A DNA stretch of 64,000 nt from Citrobacter youngae ATCC 29220 (GCF_000155975.1 NZ_GG730299.1:2016882-2080881), one strand, 5' to 3'. Positions 28,838-38,750 are shown, counted from the stretch's first letter. Made by a program: numbers and translations. The notes: generated by a model from the letters alone, not told the origin.

Positions 28838-30259
28838 CTAATAGTATCCCAGTAACTTCCACCACAGCATACCCACGGCAAAAATGATAATGACATTTGC
28901 CGTCACCACACAGAGGTTGATTTTGTAAAAGCGCGGGCGTTCAAAATAGCCCTGGGCAAAATAGATAGGGCCAGGTCCACCACCGTATTCCGTATTGCCC
29001 CACATCAGATTACTGAAGATACCAAAGCAGATCGCGACCATCATCGGCGGCGCGCCCGCAGCGATCGCCGTTGCCGCAAAAGGGGCATACAGCGCAGCCA
29101 CGTGCCCGGTAGCGGTCGCAAAGAGATAATGGACGTAAATATAGAGGATCCCCAGCAAAATAAAGGACTCTATCGCGCCAAATCCCTGAATACCGCTGCC
29201 CAGTTTTATCGTCATCCATTTAATAAAACCCAGATCGGCAAGACCGGTCGCCAGGCTAATAATGACGCTAAACCAGATTACCGTATCCCACGCGGCATGG
29301 TCATTGAGCAGACTTTTCCAACTGACTGCGCCAGAGGCGAAAAGATAAGCGGCCAACCCCAGTCCGACCGAAGTTGCCGATAATCCCGTGATTAAGCTGG
29401 TGCCCCATCCGACCAATGCCAACACAAAGCCAAACGCGACCTTTTTCTCGTTACTGCTCATCGCACCGAGTTCGCCGAGCGCCTGCTTACCCATCGCTTT
29501 TGCCTCTGGTGTACGTTTAAGCTCAGGATCCAGCAATTTATAGACCAGAAGCGGCATCAAACAGAAACAGGCCATCGCAGGAACAACAGCGGAAATAAAC
29601 CACCCGCCCCAGGTTATCTCAACGCCTAATGAGGATTTAGCCAGACTCGCCACCAGCGGATTTGCCGCCATCCCGGTGAGGAATATCGCCCCGGTAATAG
29701 GCGTAAACTGAAAGCACACCATGGTTAAGAAATCACCAATACGCTTACCGGTTACTCCTGGAGCCGAGCCTAATACATCATTGATTGAACGAGTGATAGG
29801 GAAAATAATCCCTCCGGAACGGGCTGTCACTGACGGCATTGCCGGAGCCATTATCAGATCGGATACCCCCAGCGAGTAGGCGATACCCAGGCTGCTGCCG
29901 CCAAATAACGATAACATTTTATACGCAATACGTTTCCCGAGCCCTGAAGTAACAAACCCCAGAGAAAGAACATAGGCGCAGAAGATGAGCCATACCGTAC
30001 CGGAAGCAAACCCTGACAGCGCTTTCGCCTCTGGCAAGGTCTTGGTAAAAATCACCACACAAAGCGCAATCAACATTACCGCCCCCGAAGGGAGCGGTTG
30101 GGTAAGAATGGCGGCAATGGTCGCGGCAAAAATAGCAAACATATGCCAGGCCTGAGGCGTCAGACCATCAGGTACGGGATAAAACCAAATCATCCCCCCA
30201 ATCGCCAGCGGTATCAGGAACGCCAGAATGGATTTTCCCGCGACAGAATTCGTTGACAT
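28838..30259 (-). CDS. DASS-family anion transporter (di/tricarboxylate, CitT/TtdT type)
   Basis: An inner-membrane transporter of 473 residues with about 12 hydrophobic segments, of the divalent anion:Na+ symporter / antiporter family (CitT, TtdT, YbhI group). Characteristic segments are SLGVSDLIMAPAMPSVTARSGG around residue 130, FQFTPITGAIFLTGMAANP near 185, and HYLFATATGHVAALYAPFAAT near 375. These hold the conserved carboxylate-binding hairpin tips. It is downstream of the lyase by 33 bp and so is in its operon. Uptake of a dicarboxylate, perhaps in exchange for fumarate or succinate, is an inference; the substrate is unknown. It is not a known component of E. coli K-12 at this locus. Confidence 0.88.
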   Translation of the reverse strand: MSTNSVAGKSILAFLIPLAIGGMIWFYPVPDGLTPQAWHMFAIFAATIAAILTQPLPSGAVMLIALCVVIFTKTLPEAKALSGFASGTVWLIFCAYVLSLGFVTSGLGKRIAYKMLSLFGGSSLGIAYSLGVSDLIMAPAMPSVTARSGGIIFPITRSINDVLGSAPGVTGKRIGDFLTMVCFQFTPITGAIFLTGMAANPLVASLAKSSLGVEITWGGWFISAVVPAMACFCLMPLLVYKLLDPELKRTPEAKAMGKQALGELGAMSSNEKKVAFGFVLALVGWGTSLITGLSATSVGLGLAAYLFASGAVSWKSLLNDHAAWDTVIWFSVIISLATGLADLGFIKWMTIKLGSGIQGFGAIESFILLGILYIYVHYLFATATGHVAALYAPFAATAIAAGAPPMMVAICFGIFSNLMWGNTEYGGGPGPIYFAQGYFERPRFYKINLCVVTANVIIIFAVGMLWWKLLGYY

Positions 30260-30292
30260 AAAAATATCCTTATTCCGTTAGCCCGAGAACCT

Positions 30293-31645
30293 TCATTTCT
30301 GTGACATATATTTGGCCAGCACCTGATCGACCATCGCGGGTGCCATTCCCAGGTAATTTGCCGGGTCGGTCAGTTCTTCAATCAACTGCGGATCCAGTCG
30401 TTCAGAGACGGATGGCATCGTATTCAACACATCGGCCAGTCGCCCACCCTGTTCGTTGACGATACGGCAGGCGTCGTACACTACATCATGCGCATCCTGA
30501 CGACCGATGTACGGCGCCAGTCCCATCATGACCGCCTCAGCCACAATCAAACCGTTGGTCATACCGAGGTTACGTTTCATCGCCGCTTCATCGACTATCA
30601 GCCCCGCCAGCATAAAATTGGCCTGATGCAGCGCCCCTGCGCTGAGGACGAAACTTTCCGGGATAGCAATCCATTCCGCATGCCACGGCCCGGTCGCCCG
30701 CTCCAGATCCTGCACCATCGCATCCAGCATCAGTCCCGCTTGCTGACGCACGCCTTTGGCGCAGGCCAGCATCAGTTCGCTGGAGATCGGGTTGCGTTTC
30801 TGCGGCATGGTACTGCTGGCGCCACGCCCTTTAACAAACGGTTCATACAGCTCACCAAACTCATTGGCTGCCAGCAACATTACGTCGTAGGCAATCTTAC
30901 CCAGCGACCCGGTAATCACCGCTAACAGGTTAACCGCTTCGGCAAAACCATCCCGCGCGACGTGCCAGGTGGACGTTGGAACATTCAGTCCAAGCTCTTC
31001 CATCATCGCTTTTTGTACCGCCAGCCCTTTATCTCCCAGCGATGCCAGAGTACCAGCAGCACCGGCAAATTCGCCGACCAGTACACGAGGACGCGCCTGG
31101 GTAAGACGTTCCGCGTGGCGTTCAAACATATCCAGCCAGATGGCCGCTTTATAACCGAAGGTCACGGGCAAAGCCTGTTGTAAATGAGTTCTACCGGCCA
31201 TCGGCGTATCACGGTAGCGACGCGCGAGATCAGCGAGCGTTGCACGAAGTTTGTCCATATCGGTTTCAATTAACGTGAACGCATCACGAATTTGCAGGAC
31301 TACCGCGGTGTCCATAATGTCCTGAGTGGTTGCCCCCCAGTGCACATAGCCGCCGGATTCGCCAGCCTGTTTAGAAATCTGGTGCACCAACGGTAGGATC
31401 GGATAACCCACGATCTCAGTTTCATGACGGAGCAAATCAAAATCGAGCGTATCGGCATTGCATTTCTCGGCAATTTCCTGCGCCGCCGCCTCCGGAATTA
31501 CGCCACAGCGAGCCTGGGCTTTGGCCAGCGCCACTTCCACTTCCACGTATTTGCGCACCAGTTCGCGATCGTCAAACACCGCGCGCATTGCCGGTGTGCC
31601 GAAAGAATCCCTGAACAGAACAGAATCAAGTACATTCGAAGCCAT
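30293..31645 (-). CDS. Fumarase/aspartase-superfamily lyase, substrate unknown (adenylosuccinate-lyase / PcaB-like)
   Basis: A cytoplasmic enzyme of 450 residues in the fumarase-II/aspartase superfamily, nearest by eye to adenylosuccinate lyase and 3-carboxy-cis,cis-muconate cycloisomerase. The family signature SSTMPQKRNP is present at about residue 275 (catalytic flexible serine loop), TTQDIMDT near 105 and GRTHLQQALP near 150 are the other active-site regions, and it has an ADSL-type C-terminal domain. No other protocatechuate genes are nearby, so a true PcaB role is unlikely. A Mg-free elimination releasing fumarate from a succinyl adduct would fit the transporter next to it (inference). 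A strong AGGGGG ribosome binding site precedes the ATG. Confidence 0.85.
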   Translation of the reverse strand: MASNVLDSVLFRDSFGTPAMRAVFDDRELVRKYVEVEVALAKAQARCGVIPEAAAQEIAEKCNADTLDFDLLRHETEIVGYPILPLVHQISKQAGESGGYVHWGATTQDIMDTAVVLQIRDAFTLIETDMDKLRATLADLARRYRDTPMAGRTHLQQALPVTFGYKAAIWLDMFERHAERLTQARPRVLVGEFAGAAGTLASLGDKGLAVQKAMMEELGLNVPTSTWHVARDGFAEAVNLLAVITGSLGKIAYDVMLLAANEFGELYEPFVKGRGASSTMPQKRNPISSELMLACAKGVRQQAGLMLDAMVQDLERATGPWHAEWIAIPESFVLSAGALHQANFMLAGLIVDEAAMKRNLGMTNGLIVAEAVMMGLAPYIGRQDAHDVVYDACRIVNEQGGRLADVLNTMPSVSERLDPQLIEELTDPANYLGMAPAMVDQVLAKYMSQK

Positions 31646-31720
31646 AAATCCCCCTGGAAAATCTGATAATGATAAGATGCGTGTTTACGGCAGTTTGTTG
31701 GATATTCAAACGCCGCCACA

Positions 31721-31732
31721 ATGTCCAGACAT
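31721..31732. promoter_or_regulatory. Operator-like ATGTC-NN-GACAT site 1 of the lyase/gntR region
   Basis: ATGTCCAGACAT (arms ATGTC and GACAT) resembles the halves of the 31737-31768 palindrome and lies on the lyase side of it. It shares ATGTC-NNN-ACA with the other copies. Confidence 0.6.
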
Positions 31733-31736
31733 TATC

Positions 31737-31768
31737 AAATGTCCGTACATTTAAATGTACGGACATTT
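31737..31768. promoter_or_regulatory. Perfect 32-bp palindrome, candidate GntR operator
   Basis: A perfect palindrome of 32 bp, centred at 31752/31753 on TTTAAA. Each half contains ATGTCCGTACAT (31739-31750) or its inverse. It lies between the divergent lyase and gntR genes, 92 bp from the lyase start codon and 80 bp from the gntR start codon. The architecture, two 12-bp sites head to head, fits one or two dimers of the adjacent GntR/UTRA protein. Not tested. Confidence 0.75.
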
Positions 31769-31796
31769 ATAGTATTCATAAGAAATGTAGGGAATA

Positions 31797-31827
31797 GTCC
31801 GTACAAATTTTCGTGATAAAGATCACT
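31797..31827. promoter_or_regulatory. Third operator-like half-site and CRP-type site before gntR
   Basis: GTCCGTACA (31797-31805) repeats nine bases of the palindrome's operator halves. CGTGA-TAAAGA-TCACT at 31812-31827 has the CRP core GTGA-N8-TCAC. Their position, 20-50 bp before the gntR start codon, suggests autoregulation plus catabolite control. Confidence 0.5.
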
Positions 31828-31847
31828 AATATTTTGATGAAACTGCG

Positions 31848-32582
31848 ATGAAAGAATCTCTGTACAAGCGAATAGCACGTGAATTGGCGCAGCAAATTTC
31901 GGTGGGAACCTTTGCCCCCGGCTCGCTGTTTCCTACGGAAATGGAACTGTGCGAAACATGGCAGGTCAGCCGCCACACCATGCGTGAGGCGTTAAGGGAA
32001 TTAACAGAGCAAGGTCTGATTTCACGGCGTAAAGGCGCAGGAACCCGCGTTTGCGAACCTAAGGCTAACGGCGTCAATCACCCGCTATCGCATCTTGAGG
32101 ATTTGTTGCTGCTGGCCAAAAACAATCTGCGCGTCATCAAGAAAATCGATGAGATTGTGGCGGACATAGAGTTGTCCCAGATGATTGGCTGCCCGCCAGG
32201 TTCTCGATGGCTGCACATTGCCAGCACCCGTGAAGATGCGCAAAACCCGGATGCGCCAATTTGCTGGACCGACAGTTACGCCAGCACGGATTACGCCAAG
32301 CTGCGCACGTACATCCGCGATGATCCGCACTCGTTAATTAGCGATCTGATCGAAACGCACTACGGTATTAAAAGTCATGAAGTTCACCAGACGATTACGG
32401 CCGTCGGTGTGCCTAAGAAGATGGCAAAAATCCTTAACGTAGCACCTGATTCTCCGGCAATGAGAATTGTGCGCCGCTATCTGGACAGGGAAGGAAAAGT
32501 TTTTGAAACGACGATTTCTGTTCATCCGGCAGGACGCTATACCTGCTCAATCGTGCTGAAATCGCAAAGCTCAGGGGAATGA
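31848..32582 (+). CDS. GntR-family regulator with UTRA domain (HutC subfamily)
   Basis: A 244-residue transcription factor. The N-terminal winged helix (residues about 5-70: YKRIARELAQQISVGTF, TMREALRELTEQGLIS) is followed by a UTRA ligand-binding domain with DSYAS and the terminal ILKSQSS. UTRA repressors are usually relieved by a substrate or intermediate of the genes they control. It is divergent from the lyase-transporter operon, and the gap holds several repeats of an ATGTC-NNN-ACA motif. Its own terminator carries the same motif. The effector is unknown. A start at 31848 follows the CRP-like site. Confidence 0.88.
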   Translation: MKESLYKRIARELAQQISVGTFAPGSLFPTEMELCETWQVSRHTMREALRELTEQGLISRRKGAGTRVCEPKANGVNHPLSHLEDLLLLAKNNLRVIKKIDEIVADIELSQMIGCPPGSRWLHIASTREDAQNPDAPICWTDSYASTDYAKLRTYIRDDPHSLISDLIETHYGIKSHEVHQTITAVGVPKKMAKILNVAPDSPAMRIVRRYLDREGKVFETTISVHPAGRYTCSIVLKSQSSGE

Positions 32583-32587
32583 TTGGC

Positions 32588-32627
32588 CTGGCATGTCTAC
32601 ACAATGTGTAGACATGCCAGCGTTTTT
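32588..32627 (+). terminator. Hairpin after gntR that also carries the operator motif
   Basis: Perfect 16-bp arms (CTGGCATGTCTACACA, 32588-32603; TGTGTAGACATGCCAG, 32605-32620) around one base, followed by CGTTTTT. It is a likely terminator for gntR. The arms contain ATGTCTACACA, which keeps the ATGTC-NNN-ACA pattern of the upstream operators, so it may serve as both a terminator and a distal operator. Confidence 0.7.
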
Positions 32628-32650
32628 ATACTGCCATACAGCAGAGTAAA

Positions 32651-33994
32651 TTACTGCGCTGAAGACGGTCTGCGTGGACGGCGCGGTGGGCGAGGCTTAT
32701 CGCCTGCCGGTTTACCTTCGCCGCTGCGCGGTTTCGCTTTTGGCGCGCCGCCATCCTGACGACGCGGCTGCTGTCCGCGACCTGCGCCCCCCTGACCACG
32801 ACCGCCGCCGCCACGCTGCTGACGACCGTTCTGAATCGGCTCGGCTTTGATGGACGGATCCGGCTCGTAGCCTGGCGTCGTGATACGCGGGATCTCTTTT
32901 TTCAACAGCTTCTCGATGTCACGCAGCAGTTTGTGTTCATCGACGCACACCAGAGACAGCGCTTCGCCAGTGGCGGCCGCACGACCGGTACGGCCAATAC
33001 GGTGCACATAATCTTCCGGGACGTTTGGCAGCTCGTAGTTCACCACGTGCGGCAGCTCTTCAATATCCAGACCGCGCGCGGCAATATCGGTCGCCACCAG
33101 CACGCGAATATCACCGGATTTAAAATCAGCCAGCGCACGCGTCCGCGCGCCCTGAGATTTGTTGCCGTGGATCGCCGCGCTACGGATGCCGTCTTTATTC
33201 AGCTGTTCCGCCAGATGGTTCGCACCGTGTTTGGTACGGGTAAACACCAGCACCTGCTGCCAGTTGCCCTGGCCGATCATCTGCGACAGCAGTTCACGTT
33301 TACGCTTTTTATCCACGAAATGAACATGCTGAGTCACCTGTTCTGACGCGGTATTACGGCGCGCCACTTCGATTTCCAGCGGGTTGCGCAGCAGCTTTTC
33401 GGCCAACGATTTAATATCGTCAGAGAAGGTTGCCGAGAACAGCAGGTTCTGACGTTTTGCCGGCAGTTTTGCCAGAACGCGACGAATGTCGTGAATAAAG
33501 CCCATATCCAGCATGCGGTCAGCTTCATCCAGCACGAGGATCTCAACCTGATCCAGTTTCACCGCATTCTGGTGTTCCAGATCGAGTAAACGGCCTGGCG
33601 TGGCAATCAGCACGTCTACGCCGCCGCGCAGCTTCATCATTTGCGGATTAATGCTGACGCCGCCGAAAACCACCAGCGAGCGAATATTCAGATATTTACT
33701 GTAATCACGTACGTTTTCGCCAATCTGGGCCGCCAGCTCGCGGGTCGGCGTCAGGATCAGCGCCCGAACCGGACGCCGGCTTTTACCATGCGGCTGATGG
33801 GTAACAAGATGCTGCAACAACGGCAGGGTAAAACCTGCCGTTTTGCCCGTACCGGTCTGGGCGCTGGCCATCAGATCGCGGCCTTCCAGCACGGCGGGGA
33901 TCGCCTGCTGCTGAATAGGAGTAGGTTCACGGTAACCCTGCTCGGCAACGGCACGTAAAATATCAGGGTTCAAACCAAGGGAATCAAAAGACAT
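32651..33994 (-). CDS. rhlE: DEAD-box RNA helicase RhlE
   Basis: Cytoplasmic ATP-dependent RNA helicase of 447 residues that assists ribosome maturation. Core motifs include AQTGTGKT (motif I, about 45-52), PTRELA, GGVSI, DEAD (about 155), SAT, and HRIGRTGRA (motif VI). The C-terminal 60 residues are rich in Gly, Arg, Gln and Pro, a typical RNA-binding tail that varies in length. In E. coli CecR controls rhlE, and its 26-bp palindrome lies between the divergent genes rhlE and cecR. Confidence 0.95.
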   Translation of the reverse strand: MSFDSLGLNPDILRAVAEQGYREPTPIQQQAIPAVLEGRDLMASAQTGTGKTAGFTLPLLQHLVTHQPHGKSRRPVRALILTPTRELAAQIGENVRDYSKYLNIRSLVVFGGVSINPQMMKLRGGVDVLIATPGRLLDLEHQNAVKLDQVEILVLDEADRMLDMGFIHDIRRVLAKLPAKRQNLLFSATFSDDIKSLAEKLLRNPLEIEVARRNTASEQVTQHVHFVDKKRKRELLSQMIGQGNWQQVLVFTRTKHGANHLAEQLNKDGIRSAAIHGNKSQGARTRALADFKSGDIRVLVATDIAARGLDIEELPHVVNYELPNVPEDYVHRIGRTGRAAATGEALSLVCVDEHKLLRDIEKLLKKEIPRITTPGYEPDPSIKAEPIQNGRQQRGGGGRGQGGAGRGQQPRRQDGGAPKAKPRSGEGKPAGDKPRPPRRPRRPSSAQ

Positions 33995-34177
33995 AACAAC
34001 TCCGAACCGCCCTGACCGTTACCGGTGTCGTTTTCAGGGAGATACACACAATAGAGATGACAAAAACCACAATGTCATGAAGGGGCGGAGTGTAGCAGTT
34101 TTTGTGATGTACCGCATAAATTATCCCTTCAGCGGAAAATAACCTCGCGGACTGGACAAGGTTGCACATCAGTCATA

Positions 34178-34203
34178 ATCTTAATCAATCGATTGATTAA
34201 GAT
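34178..34203. promoter_or_regulatory. 26-bp perfect palindrome, CecR operator
   Basis: ATCTTAATCAATC-GATTGATTAAGAT, a perfect palindrome centred at 34190/34191, lies 13 bp before the cecR start codon. CecR (YbiH) is a TetR repressor known to act at rhlE and cecR-ybhGFSR; the placement and AT-rich dyad agree with its operator. Confidence 0.8.
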
Positions 34204-34215
34204 CAGAGTTGTGCC

Positions 34216-34893
34216 ATGAATACATCCACCATGACAACAAAAGGTGAACAGGCGAAAAACCAGCTCATCGCCGCCGCACTGGCGCAGTTCGGCGAGTACG
34301 GCCTGCACGCCACGACGCGCGATATCGCCGCGCAGGCCGGACAAAACATTGCGGCCATCACCTACTATTTTGGCTCAAAAGAGGATTTATATCTCGCCTG
34401 CGCCCAGTGGATCGCAGACTTTATCGGCTCACAGTTTCGCCCGCATGCTGAAGAAGCCGAGCGCCTGTTTGCTCAGCCGCAGCCGGATCGGGGCGCAATG
34501 CGCGAACTTATCCTGCGCGCCTGTAAAAATATGATCATGCTGTTAACCCAGGACGACACCGTTAACCTGAGCAAGTTTATTTCGCGCGAGCAGCTTTCCC
34601 CTACCGCCGCGTACCAACTGGTGCACGACCAGGTTATCAATCCGCTGCATACCCATCTGACGCGCCTGATTGCCGCCTATACAGGCCGCGATGCCGACGA
34701 TACCCAAATGATTCTGCACACCCACGCCATACTCGGTGAGGTGCTGGCCTTCCGCCTGGGGAAAGAGACCATTCTGTTGCGTACGGGCTGGTCACAATTT
34801 GATGAGGATAAAACCACGCTGATTGAGCAAACGGTCACCTGTCACATCGATCTTATTCTGCAAGGTTTAACGCAAAGGAGTCTGGACTCATGA
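34216..34893 (+). CDS. cecR: TetR-family regulator CecR (YbiH)
   Basis: A TetR/AcrR repressor of 225 residues. The helix-turn-helix ([28 protein letters not shown], residues about 36-63) is typical, and the C-terminal part is the ligand pocket. In E. coli CecR controls the ybhG-FSR exporter genes and rhlE, and loss changes sensitivity to cefoperazone and chloramphenicol. Its stop codon overlaps the ybhG start by four bases, so it is the first gene of cecR-ybhGFSR. Confidence 0.94.
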   Translation: MNTSTMTTKGEQAKNQLIAAALAQFGEYGLHATTRDIAAQAGQNIAAITYYFGSKEDLYLACAQWIADFIGSQFRPHAEEAERLFAQPQPDRGAMRELILRACKNMIMLLTQDDTVNLSKFISREQLSPTAAYQLVHDQVINPLHTHLTRLIAAYTGRDADDTQMILHTHAILGEVLAFRLGKETILLRTGWSQFDEDKTTLIEQTVTCHIDLILQGLTQRSLDS

Positions 34894-35885
34894 AAAAACC
34901 TGTCGTTCTCGGGCTGGTCATCGCGGCCCTTGTTGCCGTGATTGCTGGCGGAACGTGGTGGTATCAAAGCCGACAAGATAACGGTCTGATGCTGTACGGC
35001 AATGTCGATATCCGTAGCGTCAATCTGAGTTTTCGCGTCGGCGGCAGGCTGGCCTCGCTGGCGGTTGACGAAGGTGACGCCATTACCGCAGGCCAGGTGC
35101 TGGGCGAGCTGGACCACGCGCCGTATGAAAACGCGCTGATGCAGGCAAAAGCCAATGTTGCCGCCGCGCAGGCGCAGTACGATCTGATGCTGGCCGGTTA
35201 TCGGGAAGAAGAGATCGCGCAAACCGCAGCGGCGGTTAAACAGGCGCAGGCGGCCTATGATTATGCGCAGAACTTTTACAATCGGCAGATAGGACTGTGG
35301 AAAAGCCGCTCCATCTCCGCCAACGATCTGGAAAACGCCCGTTCATCACGGGATCAGGCGCTGGCCTCGCTGAAATCCGCGCAGGATAAACTCACCCAGT
35401 ATCGCAGCGGTAATCGCCCGCAGGACATCGAGCAGGCGAAAGCCACGCTCGAACAGGCGCAGGCCGAGCTGGCGCAGGCTGAACTGAATTTGCATGACAC
35501 CACCCTGACCTCGCCGTCTGACGGCACGCTGCTCACCCGCGCGGTTGAACCCGGCAGCATGCTAAACGAAGGGGGCACGGTACTGACGCTGTCGCTCACG
35601 CGTCCGGTCTGGGTTCGCGCCTACGTTGACGAACGAAATCTAAGTCAGGCGCAGCCAGGACGTGAAATCCTGCTCTATACCGATGGCCGTCCGGACAAGC
35701 CGTATCACGGAAAAATTGGCTTCGTGTCGCCTACCGCCGAGTTCACCCCGAAAACGGTCGAGACCCCGGACCTGCGTACCGACCTGGTTTATCGTCTGCG
35801 CATTGTGGTGACCGACGCAGACGATGCGCTACGCCAGGGCATGCCGGTCACGATAAAATTTGGCGATGAGGCACGGCATGAATGA
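34890..35885 (+). CDS. ybhG: Periplasmic adaptor (HlyD family) YbhG
   Basis: The membrane-fusion subunit of the YbhFSR exporter: a single N-terminal membrane anchor ([19 protein letters not shown]), a biotinyl-lipoyl-like domain and a long alpha-helical hairpin (about residues 80-205, rich in AQAQ heptads). Length 331 matches E. coli. It overlaps cecR by four bases and ybhF by eight bases. Confidence 0.93.
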   Translation: MKKPVVLGLVIAALVAVIAGGTWWYQSRQDNGLMLYGNVDIRSVNLSFRVGGRLASLAVDEGDAITAGQVLGELDHAPYENALMQAKANVAAAQAQYDLMLAGYREEEIAQTAAAVKQAQAAYDYAQNFYNRQIGLWKSRSISANDLENARSSRDQALASLKSAQDKLTQYRSGNRPQDIEQAKATLEQAQAELAQAELNLHDTTLTSPSDGTLLTRAVEPGSMLNEGGTVLTLSLTRPVWVRAYVDERNLSQAQPGREILLYTDGRPDKPYHGKIGFVSPTAEFTPKTVETPDLRTDLVYRLRIVVTDADDALRQGMPVTIKFGDEARHE

Positions 35886-37614
35886 CGCCGTCATTACGCT
35901 CAATGGGCTGATGAAAACCTTTGCCGGAATGGAAAAACCGGCCGTCGCCCCGCTCGACTGTACCATTCATGCGGGCTACGTGACCGGGCTTGTCGGACCG
36001 GACGGTGCGGGAAAAACCACGCTGATGCGGATGCTGGCGGGTCTGTTGAAACCCGATGCCGGAAGCGCTGCGGTAATTGGCTTTGACCCCATCAAAAACG
36101 ACAGCGCGCTGCATGCGGTGCTGGGTTATATGCCGCAGAAATTTGGCCTGTATGAAGATTTGACGGTCATGGAGAACCTCAACCTCTATGCCGATTTACG
36201 CAGCGTCACCGGCGAGGCGCGAGAAAAAACCTTTGCCCGGTTACTGGAATTTACCTCGCTGGGTCCGTTTACCGGCCGACTGGCTGGTAAGCTTTCCGGC
36301 GGGATGAAACAGAAACTGGGGCTGGCCTGTACGCTGGTTGGCGAGCCTAAAGTGCTGCTGCTGGATGAGCCAGGCGTGGGCGTCGACCCGATATCCCGCC
36401 GCGAGTTATGGCAAATGGTCCATGAACTGGCGGGCGACGGGATGCTGATCCTCTGGAGTACGTCGTATCTGGACGAAGCCGAGCAGTGCCGCGATGTACT
36501 GCTGATGAACGAAGGCGAACTGTTGTACCAGGGCGATCCGACTCAGCTGACGCAAACTATGGCGGGTCGTAGCTTTCTGATGAGCAGCCCGCAGGAAAAT
36601 AACCGCCGACTGCTGCAACGCGTATTAAAGCTGCCCCAGGTCAGCGACGGGATGATTCAGGGGAAATCCGTCCGTTTGATTCTGAAAAAAGAGGCCACGG
36701 CCCGGCAGATTCAAAACGCGAACGGCATGCCGGAGATAATCCTCAACGCAACCGCTCCCCGCTTCGAAGATGCTTTTATCGATTTACTCGGCGGAGCCGG
36801 AACATCGGAATCCCCGCTGGGCGCCATCCTGCATACCGTGGAAGGTTCGCCAGACGAAACGGTGATCGAAGCCAAAGCGCTGACCAAGAAATTTGGCGAT
36901 TTTGCCGCTACCGACCATGTAGATTTTGCCGTGCAGCGCGGCGAAATTTTTGGCCTGTTAGGACCCAACGGCGCCGGTAAATCCACCACCTTTAAGATGA
37001 TGTGCGGTCTGCTGGTTCCGACCTCCGGCAAAGCGCTGGTGCTGGATATGGATCTCAAGGTCAGCTCCGGCAAAGCGCGTCAGCATCTGGGCTATATGGC
37101 GCAGAAATTCTCCCTGTATGGCAACCTGACGGTTGAACAGAACCTGCGCTTTTTCTCCGGCGTCTACGGCCTGCGCGGTCGGGCGCAAAAGGAGAAAATC
37201 GATCGTATGAGCGAGGCATTCGGCCTGAAAAGTATCGCCTCCCAGGCGACCGACGAGTTGCCGCTGGGCTTCAAACAGCGTCTGGCGCTGGCCTGTTCGC
37301 TGATGCATGAGCCGGACATCCTGTTTCTCGATGAACCCACTTCCGGGGTTGATCCCCTCACCCGCCGCGAATTCTGGTTACATATCAACAGTATGGTGGA
37401 AAAAGGCGTCACGGTGATGGTGACCACCCACTTTATGGATGAGGCGGAATATTGCGATCGCATCGGGCTGGTGTATCGCGGCAAACTGATCGCCAGCGGC
37501 ACGCCGGACGACCTGAAAGCAAAGGCTGCCGATAGCGACACGCCGGACCCGACCATGGAACAGGCGTTTATTACGCTCATCAATGACTGGGATAAGGAGC
37601 ATGCGCATGAGTAA
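35878..37614 (+). CDS. ybhF: ABC exporter ATPase YbhF, two ATPase domains
   Basis: A 578-residue ATPase with two fused nucleotide-binding domains: Walker [10 protein letters not shown] near residue 41 and [10 protein letters not shown] near residue 362, signatures [10 protein letters not shown] and [11 protein letters not shown] (degenerate in the second, with LGFKQ replacing LSGGQ), and Walker [11 protein letters not shown] and [11 protein letters not shown]. It powers YbhR and YbhS. The ATG at 35878 is used rather than an upstream in-frame start. It overlaps ybhG and ybhS by eight bases each. Confidence 0.93.
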   Translation: MNDAVITLNGLMKTFAGMEKPAVAPLDCTIHAGYVTGLVGPDGAGKTTLMRMLAGLLKPDAGSAAVIGFDPIKNDSALHAVLGYMPQKFGLYEDLTVMENLNLYADLRSVTGEAREKTFARLLEFTSLGPFTGRLAGKLSGGMKQKLGLACTLVGEPKVLLLDEPGVGVDPISRRELWQMVHELAGDGMLILWSTSYLDEAEQCRDVLLMNEGELLYQGDPTQLTQTMAGRSFLMSSPQENNRRLLQRVLKLPQVSDGMIQGKSVRLILKKEATARQIQNANGMPEIILNATAPRFEDAFIDLLGGAGTSESPLGAILHTVEGSPDETVIEAKALTKKFGDFAATDHVDFAVQRGEIFGLLGPNGAGKSTTFKMMCGLLVPTSGKALVLDMDLKVSSGKARQHLGYMAQKFSLYGNLTVEQNLRFFSGVYGLRGRAQKEKIDRMSEAFGLKSIASQATDELPLGFKQRLALACSLMHEPDILFLDEPTSGVDPLTRREFWLHINSMVEKGVTVMVTTHFMDEAEYCDRIGLVYRGKLIASGTPDDLKAKAADSDTPDPTMEQAFITLINDWDKEHAHE

Positions 37615-38740
37615 CTCCGCGCTCTCATGGCGGCGCGTACGCGCGCTGTGCGTAAAAGAGACGCGCCAGATTGTCCGCGATCCCAGCAGCTGGCTGATTG
37701 CGGTGGTGATCCCGTTATTGCTGCTGTTTATCTTCGGCTACGGGATCAACCTCGACTCCAGCAAGCTGCGGGTAGGGATTTTGCTCGAACAGCAGAGCGA
37801 AGAGGCGCTGGATTTTACCCACACCATGACCGGTTCGCCGTACATTGACGCCACCATCAGCGATAACCGTCAGGAACTGGTTGAGAAAATGCAGGCCGGG
37901 CGCATTCGCGGGCTGGTGGTGATCCCGGTCGATTTTGCCCAACAGATGGCACGACCCGGCGACACAGCCCCCATCCAGGTGATCACCGACGGCAGCGAAC
38001 CGAATACCGCCAACTTTGTGCAGGGTTATGTCGAAGGCATCTGGCAGATTTGGCAGCAACAGCGGGCGGAGGATCGCGGGGAATCGTTCGAGCCGCTAAT
38101 CGATGTGCAGACCCGCTACTGGTTTAACCCGGCGGCTATCAGTCAGCACTTTATTATTCCCGGAGCGGTAACCATCATCATGACGGTGATTGGCGCGATC
38201 CTCACCTCGTTAGTGGTAGCGCGTGAATGGGAACGTGGAACGATGGAAGCGCTGCTTTCTACCGAAGTTACCCGCGTCGAGCTGCTGCTGTGCAAACTGA
38301 TCCCCTATTACTTTTTAGGCATGCTGGCGATGCTGCTGTGTATGCTGGTGTCGGTGTTTATTCTTGGCGTGCCCTACCGCGGCTCGTTGCTGATCCTGTT
38401 TTTTATCACCAGCCTGTTTCTGCTAAGTACGCTCGGCATGGGGCTGCTTATCTCCACCATCACCCGTAACCAGTTTAACGCCGCGCAGGTCGCGCTGAAC
38501 GCCGCCTTTCTGCCTTCGATTATGTTGTCGGGATTTATCTTCCAGATAGACAGCATGCCGGCGATTATCCGCGCGGTAACCTACATTATTCCGGCTCGCT
38601 ATTTCGTCAGCACCCTGCAAAGCCTTTTTTTGGCGGGCAACATTCCGGTGGTGCTGATTATCAACGTGCTGTTTTTAATCGCTTCGGCGGTAATGTTTAT
38701 TGGCCTGACGTGGCTTAAGACCAAACGTCGGCTGGATTAA
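37607..38740 (+). CDS. ybhS: ABC-2 type permease YbhS
   Basis: Inner-membrane ABC-2 exporter subunit of 377 residues. A membrane helix near residues 26-46 ([20 protein letters not shown]), a large periplasmic domain to about residue 180, and five membrane helices toward the C terminus, typical of YadH/YhhJ-type permeases. In E. coli the YbhFSR complex exports drugs and possibly cations. It is coupled to ybhF by an eight-base overlap and is followed by ybhR ten bases later. Confidence 0.93.
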   Translation: MSNSALSWRRVRALCVKETRQIVRDPSSWLIAVVIPLLLLFIFGYGINLDSSKLRVGILLEQQSEEALDFTHTMTGSPYIDATISDNRQELVEKMQAGRIRGLVVIPVDFAQQMARPGDTAPIQVITDGSEPNTANFVQGYVEGIWQIWQQQRAEDRGESFEPLIDVQTRYWFNPAAISQHFIIPGAVTIIMTVIGAILTSLVVAREWERGTMEALLSTEVTRVELLLCKLIPYYFLGMLAMLLCMLVSVFILGVPYRGSLLILFFITSLFLLSTLGMGLLISTITRNQFNAAQVALNAAFLPSIMLSGFIFQIDSMPAIIRAVTYIIPARYFVSTLQSLFLAGNIPVVLIINVLFLIASAVMFIGLTWLKTKRRLD

Positions 38741-38750
38741 GGGGACGGGC

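Noticed and set aside
30293-31645. Naming the lyase PcaB or PurB
   Set aside because: Only the superfamily signatures are clear. purB and pca neighbours are absent, so a specific name is not justified.
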